NCBI GenBank assembly: GCA_025766275.1
Contig: JAFKAC010000007.1
Location: 1 to 64,000 of the forward strand
DNA: 64,000 nucleotides
Direction: 5' to 3'
Source of the DNA: Lactarius indigo
Lineage: Eukaryota; Basidiomycota; Agaricomycetes; Russulales; Russulaceae
Under the pieces are notes generated by a model, which worked only from the letters and a program-made list of their open reading frames with translations, searched no databases and was not told where the DNA came from. The position numbers and the translations under genes were made by a program. Of this stretch, positions 57,801-64,000 are shown one piece after another (position 1 is the first letter of the stretch; the number at the start of each line of letters is the position of its first letter).

Positions 57801-58948
57801 GTAGGGTTCATGACCCATATCAAAGTACTGGGCTTGACGGACTAGTTCACAGGTTCGCAACCGTGATGCACGGAAAGGCGGTCTGGACGTCTCCCTATTC
57901 CGGCGACTTTCGGAGGCACATCCGCACGCGGTTGTCGAACTGACACAACAGTATCGCATGAACTCAGATATCATGCTACTCTCCAACAAGCTCATCTACG
58001 GTGATCGTTTGAGTTGCGGGAACCAAAAAGTTGCGAACCAAAGTCTAATTATGCCTGACAACTTGTTCATTCAACGACTTCACGAGCTGGTCCCTTCTTG
58101 TGGTGCCCAGTGTTGGATGAAAGAACTGTTCCTTCCGAAGCAAGAACACCCTCATTTACTGTGAATTATTTAGCAGTTCTGACCAGTTTCGTTTAGCCGA
58201 AAAGCCATCTTCGTGGACACGGACCTCGTCCCAGCAACAGAGTCGCTTGTCAGCGACCTTGTACAAAACGTGACCGAGGCCATGCTTGTGCGCCAATTTA
58301 CAGAGTGTTTGCTTCGCAGTGGCATTCGCCCAGAACAGATCGCTGTGGTCACACTCTACCGACAACAGATCAAACTGCTCTCACATCTGCTCAGCAATCA
58401 ACCAGACATCGAGATTTTAACAGCCGACCGTAGCCAGGGGAGGGACAAAGATTGTATCATCATGTCTATGGTTCGCTCGAACGACGAGGGAATAGTGCGT
58501 TTTCTGCTCGCCATTTCATAGGTGGGCTCACGAACTGCTCTCACAGGTTGGTGACCTCGTAAAGGACTGGAGACGCATGAATGTCGCTTTCACGAGAGCT
58601 CGCGCCAAGCTGGTCATCTTCGGTTCGCGCACAACTCTCGCGCGTACACCACTTCTCGAGTCGTTTTTCCAGTTGATGGAAGGCGAAGGTTGGATACTCC
58701 AGCTGCCAAGAGGCGCCCATGAAATACACGTAGAGGCGCTCTTCCCTCCCGAAAACGCACATGCCAAGCGCGGGCGTCAGGACTCTGTGGGGGACCAAAA
58801 CAACCCAAAGTCTGAGGAGCAATTAGGGAAGCGAAACCCTCACGATGCGGGATCAAACAAGAGAATACGAAGGAGTCCCGATACCGGACTTTTACGAGGT
58901 CGACCCGTCCTGAGAGATGTTTTTAACGATATCATCGACCTGACATGA
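54860..58948 (+). CDS. DNA2: DNA2-type replication helicase/nuclease
   Basis: Ten exons: 54860-55237, 55290-55374, 55427-55848, 55899-56423, 56474-57442, 57491-57612, 57662-57800, 57853-58160, 58197-58494 and 58547-58948. They total 3648 nt (1215 residues), with no internal stop. The N-terminal half is the RecB-like nuclease ([18 protein letters not shown]) with iron-sulfur cysteines ([10 protein letters not shown]). Then the superfamily 1B helicase: GMPGTGKTT (Walker A), [39 protein letters not shown]. Dna2 trims long Okazaki flaps and resects DNA ends in the nucleus. The intron at 58161-58196 would be only 36 nt; a GC-AG intron starting near 58138 is an alternative. Confidence 0.93.
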
Positions 58949-59068
58949 TCAACGACCGATTTTAAGTATCTCTCCCCTAGCAACCTCTTCCCTGTTTTCG
59001 CCTGCGCTCTTGTACAGTAGTTTACATGTTCTAATGTTTGGATAGTCCCTTATTCCCATCTTGTCAAT
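58949..59068. other. convergent intergenic region between DNA2 and ULA1
   Basis: 120 bp between two stop codons. It must contain both 3' ends. Nothing else is seen. Confidence 0.4.
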
Positions 59069-60859
59069 TCACGACGGCAGTATACCGGTCCAAGTATCGA
59101 CAAGGTCAATAACACAATACCCGTTCACGGGAATGTATTGCCTTGTGATCATCTTTATTGCTTCCTGTGCCACGATCCCTCCCAAGAACGCGGCAACATT
59201 TGGAAGGTCAGCTGTTGGCGCACGGACGCTGTAATCGCTGTTAGCACTGGTCTCTCAAAGGCCAGATCCAGAAAACTTACATCTCTCCGACGGCGTCCGA
59301 GATCTCCTTTTCTCCAAGCCCCGCACCAGCAACCAAGCTAGCGATGTGTTCATGAAGCTCGCTTTCCGTGGGGCCACCAATTTGTCTGGGAGGGGAGGCC
59401 CGCCACGCATCCAATGCGGAAAGGGCAAGATGTGTGGCCACTTCTCTCGTTAGGGAGCTAAGGTGGGTGACTGGTTCATCTTAGCGGGCACCACCTTTAT
59501 ATTTGCCACGCAGTGACAAACTCACTGAGTTTTTCGGGGGTAGCATCCAGTGCGCCATAGCACACACCGCTAAGCAACTGTACACCGTGCGCGTTTTTAA
59601 CGAACAGATCAACAAGTTCGGTCTGGACGGGAACCCGCAGAAGCGCACGGAACTGCTCACGTTCCTCTGCAGCTTGCGTACGGTAGAAATTCTGAAGGCG
59701 CACGTAGTTCTCCGTATCGCTCTTCATGTCAGGTAACGTAGCGCTGAGAGGCAGCACATGTGGCGAACGGTCCGAAAACGACTGAAGCGCTGCCAGTAGA
59801 TGTCCAAAAGGAGTCGACGGTATTGTTGTGCCCCCGAACAACCCTACGAGATGAGGCGGAACAACTGTCGGTGTCCAAGCCCGGTATGCTTGCGCTACCG
59901 CTTCCTCGAAGTTCTCTTCATCTGGGGTACGCTTTTGAGCATTTAAGATGGACTTAAATTCTTGCTTTTCTGCATAAGTTTGAGGCGCCAGCCCGTTGTG
60001 CTGTACAGTTGAATAGGGTGAATGTGGTGTGAATGAGGGTGACGTACTGCCGCTTTCCAATCATCGAGAGTACGAACGAGGATGTACACATAAGGGATGT
60101 GTCCGTGGTCGGTCGTGTCCATAGCGTCGAAATCAAGCGCATGCGCTGCTTGGAGGAGCGCTGGGAACGGCTTGTCTATGCGAAGAGATGGCGAGGTCTC
60201 TGAGTGACTCTCGATAACTGAACATCATATTTGATTCACTTGAGATTGTCGCATGATAGTGAAACGGCGACGCACCTTCGTGGATGTGGAACTGCACATA
60301 AAATTCTGCGAGGAAGCCCGCCGAACGCACTGGAATGAGAGGAGGAGCAGACGGATCTTTCCAGAGAAGATCAGCCAGTCTTGACAAAATTACGGGTCGG
60401 AGGTTGTGCGTGATAATTAAAGAAAATCCGAGAAAGTAAGACGGATCTGAGGCGAGAACATCGGCGACGTCGCGTGTATCCGCACGAGCGTCGACGCTGT
60501 CGTTTAGTTCTGCCAATAAACGAACGGCTTCCTCGGCGCGATTGCGACCGATACTAGTCGGTCCGTCGAAAAAAAAGTTGTTCCCTGCGTCAGCTGGTGA
60601 GACAGCACCGTGGTCAAGTAACGTAAAATGGCCAATCCCAGGAAGTACTAGATTCTTCAGAATGGACGTTGCAGTGGCACTCGAGCCAATGACCAACACG
60701 CGCGCAGATTCCAACGCGGATTGCCCCGTAGCAGCCCAGAGTCTAGGACGATTATCCAGATTGAAGTGATTCTAGGCAGGCTCAAACTGGCGAAGCTTAC
60801 CTGAGTTGACGATCATATCGACGAGTCTTATTGTCTGGTTGGGTACCGTCGTCGGACAT
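59069..60859 (-). CDS. ULA1: NEDD8-activating enzyme E1 regulatory subunit (ULA1/APPBP1)
   Basis: Six exons: 60859-60801, 60742-60276, 60217-60048, 60000-59526, 59479-59281 and 59228-59069; 1530 nt, 509 residues, no internal stop. It begins MSDDGTQPDNKTRRYDRQLR, then LWAATGQSALESARVLVIGS (the half-domain shared with E1 enzymes), LVLPGIGHFTLLDHGAV, GNNFFFD, and a middle region with HGHIPYVYILVRTLDDWK and PQTYAEKQEF. The C-terminus is EIVRAPTADLPN, FLGGIVAQEAIKMITRQYIP, NGYCVIDLVDTWTG. It pairs with the catalytic Uba3 subunit to activate NEDD8/Rub1 for cullin modification; this subunit has no catalytic Cys. Usual length for the family is about 510-540. Confidence 0.93.
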
Positions 60860-60946
60860 GATTGGATGAAGTTGAGCGCCGGTTCTGAAGCCTGTGGGAC
60901 GCGAATTATGCGGCGCGTTTGCTGCCACGCGTCACGGACCGAGGTC
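60860..60946. promoter_or_regulatory. 87 bp bidirectional promoter of ULA1 and MRF1
   Basis: The divergent ATG codons of ULA1 (60859) and MRF1 (60947) are only 87 bp apart. No TATA box is seen. Transcripts must start very close to, or overlap, the opposite gene. Confidence 0.55.
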
Positions 60947-62473
60947 ATGCTCCTTCGGCGACAATGCCTACATCGTCCACCACACCTATTCATTTTTCCA
61001 TCCCGGCATTCCAGACGGTTTGCGTTGAATTCTTCGAGCAAGTCAGAGGCCACTGCCGCATATGAGCAACTTCTTCGCGAGCACGCCCCTTTAATTACCT
61101 ACCTGGACAGGTCCATAGTGGGCGGCATTCCTTTGGTATCGTCTTTGCCATATACTTAGTAACCGCCTCTTAAGCATATCTCAGGGTTGTCCTATAGATA
61201 CTTGTGGCGATGACGGAGTACACCCACGCAAAGCGAATAAGGACTTGCAAAACTATCTCGAGCGATTCCGTGCTCTCAAAGATGTCAGTCGAGTTCGTAA
61301 CTTTCCATCCGTTTACTCATCCACTGCAAGTAGGCATACGAAGGTACAGTGCAGCTATTTGACTCTCCTGAGCTTCTAGACCTCGCTGTTGTTGAGAGCG
61401 ACACACTCCTCTCAAGCCTACGCTCGCTCCTCGCGCATGAGCTTCCGAACGCGCTTCTTCCGGCCTCCGAAACTGATGGGTTGTCTGCACTCGTCGAACT
61501 CAAGGCCGGCGTAGGCGGCAGCGAATCTTCTTTGTTCGTCGCCGACCTATTGCGGATGTATGGACGGTTTGCTCGATTGAACAACTGGTCGCCGACTGTA
61601 CTAGCGAGTTCTGAGAGCGACGGTGGGGGGTTCAAGGATGCTCTTCTCGAGGTTAAAGGCGCAGGTGCTTATGAGTCATTGCGCTGGGAAAGTGGCGTGC
61701 ACCGCGTGCAGCGGGTCCCTGCGACAGAGGCCAGTGGTCGCGTGCATACGAGCACTGTTGCGGCAGTGGTAGGTGGATATAGCGTTGTATTCTGCATTCC
61801 GAGTTCACGTCGACAGGTTTTACCTCTCTCTGAAGAATCGCGACCTGATGGCGTAGATGATCTGCTGAATCAGGACGATGTACGGATGGAGGTTATGCGT
61901 GCACGCGGTGCCGGTGGCCAGGTGCGTCTTTGCAGCTTGTATTTCTTGTCCATCTCTAAGCGTATGTGGATGTGATCGTAGCATGTCAACAAAACAGAAT
62001 CCGCAGTGCGGCTCACACACATGCCGACTGGGATTACCGTCTCGATGCAAGACGAACGTAGTCAACATCAGGTATGTCTCATCTCGGGTTAAAGAGCCGG
62101 GGCTTTATCAGCGATCAGAATAAACGACGAGCATTCCAAGTACTGCGGGCGCGGCTCATGGACCTAAAAATAATGCAGGACCAGGCAGAGCGCCGGGCGA
62201 CGCGGAAAAGCCTTGTGCGGACCGCGGATCGCAGCGAGAAAATTAGGACGTATAACTATCCGCAGGTTCGTTCACGTGCCAAGTGCCTCCTACATCAAAT
62301 CGATTGACTCATCGTGTGAACAGAATCGCGTGACGGACCACCGGCTTGGAAAGGGGAGTATGCTTTCTTGCGAGGTGATGATGGAAGGTGATGGACTACA
62401 GGCACTGATTAACGAACTTAAGGATAAGAGCCTGAGTGAGAATCTTCGGGAAGTGTTGGAGCCTGGACATTAG
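60947..62473 (+). CDS. MRF1: mitochondrial peptide chain release factor 1
   Basis: Seven exons: 60947-61135, 61185-61283, 61355-61768, 61817-61921, 61982-62071, 62119-62265 and 62324-62473; 397 residues, every junction in frame. The N-terminus ([20 protein letters not shown]) is a typical mitochondrial presequence. Domain 1 precedes [20 protein letters not shown]; then [20 protein letters not shown], the catalytic GGQ loop ([19 protein letters not shown]) and [13 protein letters not shown] near the end. The GGQ Gln promotes peptidyl-tRNA hydrolysis at UAA/UAG codons on the mitoribosome. The intron before 61355 is the least certain junction. Confidence 0.92.
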
Positions 62474-62720
62474 AAAAAATATTTTTAAAATAGAGATGTG
62501 ACAGGCACGCGTCACGCATAACCCTAGTTCTTTTTGCGGCGGCCGCTTGCAACGGGCATAAACAGAGACCTTCCTGTTCCTGCCCAGACTTATCCTCTCT
62601 TCACTCTACCTCCCTTTCTCCCCCCAGCAGGGTACGCACAAAAAAGCCCTTTTTTCTTTCTCTCTTTTCCCTTCTTTCTTCTCACCGTGACAATCCGGAA
62701 CTTTCACTCCCTCTCTTAGG
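62474..62720 (+). promoter_or_regulatory. upstream region of the glyoxal oxidase gene
   Basis: 247 bp between the MRF1 stop and the next ATG. It contains an AT-rich ATATTTTTAAAATAG near 62478 and a long CT-rich stretch (62592-62720), a common core-promoter feature in fungi. The same region must hold the MRF1 3' end. Confidence 0.45.
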
Positions 62721-64000
62721 ATGCTTTTCCATCCGCTCTTCCCTCTTTGGTTATCCGCAGTCACTGCTGCGCTTGCTCAGCAGCCAGGCAGTTTTGAGAC
62801 TGTGGGAGATACCCTCGTAAGCGCAATGATGGTACGTTCAGAGACTGCATCACACATTACACTCTCACATCCTTTTCTTCTTCTTTACCCAGATGTTTGT
62901 AGGCAGTGATGATAAGGTCTACATTCTCGACAAGGTCGAAGGCAACGCCCACCAAATCAATGGCCATTCTCTATATGCGTCTGTCTGGTGAGCTGTCCTT
63001 TCGTAGTTCCCCCACGACTTCATTAAGTCTCTTTCATGACAGGGACATTGGTTCACGGACGGCAACACCTATGGATGTCCAGACCAATCCCTTTTGCGCT
63101 GCCGGCATGCACCTGGCCAACGGCTCATTTGCTACGTTTGGTGGGAACAATGCAGTCGGTCCTGGCGGAGATAACTCTTCTCCCGGCTCTACCACCGCGT
63201 TTGATCCCACATACCAAGATTATGGTGGCACACGTGCAATCCGTATCATCAGCCCTTGCACTGGCGATGTCGGTTCTTCGCAATGCACTTGGTACGACTC
63301 CCCGAACGGACTCCAGATGGCCAAGTCTCGCTGGTATCCTGGCGCAGAACCCCTCGCTGATGGTACAGTTGTCCTCATCGGTGGGTTCACCGCTGGTGGC
63401 TACATCAATCGCAACTATCCAAACACCGACCCCGCGTACGAAGGCGGTGCTGCCGAACCAACTTTCGAATTCTTCCCCTCTCGGTCACAAACCCCTCAAG
63501 TCATGAATTTCATGGTGAACACAAGCGGGCTCAATTCCTATCCCTTCACATACCTTATGCCCTCCGGCAAGATGTTCGTTCAGGCCAACTATTCGACCAG
63601 TTAAGTCGACGTAACCTCTTACCAATCTCGATTACTAACTATCACCAGTTCTCTGGGATTATAATGCCAATGTCGAGACACCCCTACCTGACATGCCTGG
63701 GCAGATAACTCGAGTGTACCCTGCGTCTGGAGCGAGCGCCATGCTGCCTTTGACCCCTGCCAATAACTATACCCCAACCGTCATCTTTTGCGGTGGCCAA
63801 CACCTGGAGGATGGTCAATGGGGTAATTACAGCTGGCCATTCGTCGACACTTGGACTATTCCCGCCTCCGCCGACTGCCAACGCATAACTCCCGAACCTC
63901 AAGATGGATCCGCACCGGTCTACGTTCAGGACGACAACCTCCCGGTTGGTCGCACAATGGGCCAATTCATCGCACTCCCTGACGGCACATTACTTGTCCT
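62721..64000 (+). CDS. glyoxal oxidase-type copper radical oxidase (5' part)
   Basis: Exons 62721-62831, 62893-62987, 63043-63599 and 63649 onward, in frame and cut by the window end. The signal peptide is MLFHPLFPLWLSAVTAALA. Then come galactose-oxidase-like Kelch repeats: GSDDKVYILDKVEGNA, TPMDVQTNPFCAAGMHLANG, RWYPGAEPLADGTVVLIGG, LPDMPGQITRVYPASGAS, VIFCGGQ. The Cys in NPFCAAG and the Tyr in RWYPG correspond to the Cys-Tyr radical cofactor of glyoxal oxidase; the copper-binding Tyr/His residues lie beyond the window. The secreted enzyme oxidises aldehydes and makes hydrogen peroxide, feeding lignin-degrading peroxidases in wood and litter decayers. Confidence 0.93.

Noticed and set aside
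1..64000. CRISPR arrays, rRNA or tRNA genes, bacterial operons
   Set aside because: No regular spacer-repeat pattern, rRNA segment or cloverleaf was noticed; gene structure is fungal with spliceosomal introns. A tRNA scan was not possible by eye over the full length.

Overview
This window is eukaryotic nuclear DNA, almost certainly from an agaricomycete (basidiomycete) fungus. The evidence is many 45-70 nt GT-AG introns, chromodomain Ty3/gypsy elements, a fungal hAT, a Tad1-like LINE, a copper radical oxidase (glyoxal oxidase type) and densely packed divergent housekeeping genes. It has two halves.

Positions 1 to about 44,600 are an accumulation of transposable elements. A Ty3/gypsy family (called G1 here) occurs as three copies nested inside each other: element C (+, 1-1424 and 20382-22123) is interrupted by element B (-, 1425-20381), and B is interrupted by element A (+, 2043-12305). 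Each insertion seen in full has a perfect 5 bp target duplication. A and B are further interrupted by solo LTRs of two other families (S: 4695-5862 with 4860-5459 inside it, 8613-9171, 9599-10200; T: 13678-14452). G1 has gag, pol with a chromodomain, and an additional third ORF (ORF3) between pol and the 3' LTR that carries CCHC zinc knuckles. From 22.1 to 26.1 kb are unrecognised ORFs and a decayed Plavaka/CACTA-type gene. A hAT transposon (26114-40413) with a nearly intact, 14-exon transposase follows; a second gypsy family (G2, element D, 27856-35529) sits inside one of its introns. Next comes a 3'-truncated LINE (about 40414-44534) carrying another S solo LTR (43126-43751).

The elements have decayed mainly at CpG. 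In element A the LTR pair differs only by transitions at CpG-derived sites, and all stops in the main pol frame are TGA. G1 and G2 both have the arrangement expected for Tf1/sushi-type self-priming: the sequence just downstream of the 5' LTR is complementary to the predicted RNA start inside the LTR.

From about 44.9 kb the window is ordinary gene space: a frameshifted unrecognised gene; a secreted two-LysM protein (-); a CSC1/OSCA-type cation channel (-); a Cdc4-like myosin essential light chain (+); a UBX protein of the FAF2/UBXD8 group (-) divergent from DNA2 (+); ULA1, the regulatory subunit of the NEDD8 E1 (-), divergent from the mitochondrial release factor MRF1 (+) across only 87 bp; and a glyoxal oxidase running off the right edge (+). 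Exon structures were read by hand; reading frames close without internal stops for LysM, DNA2, ULA1, MRF1 and the visible part of the oxidase.
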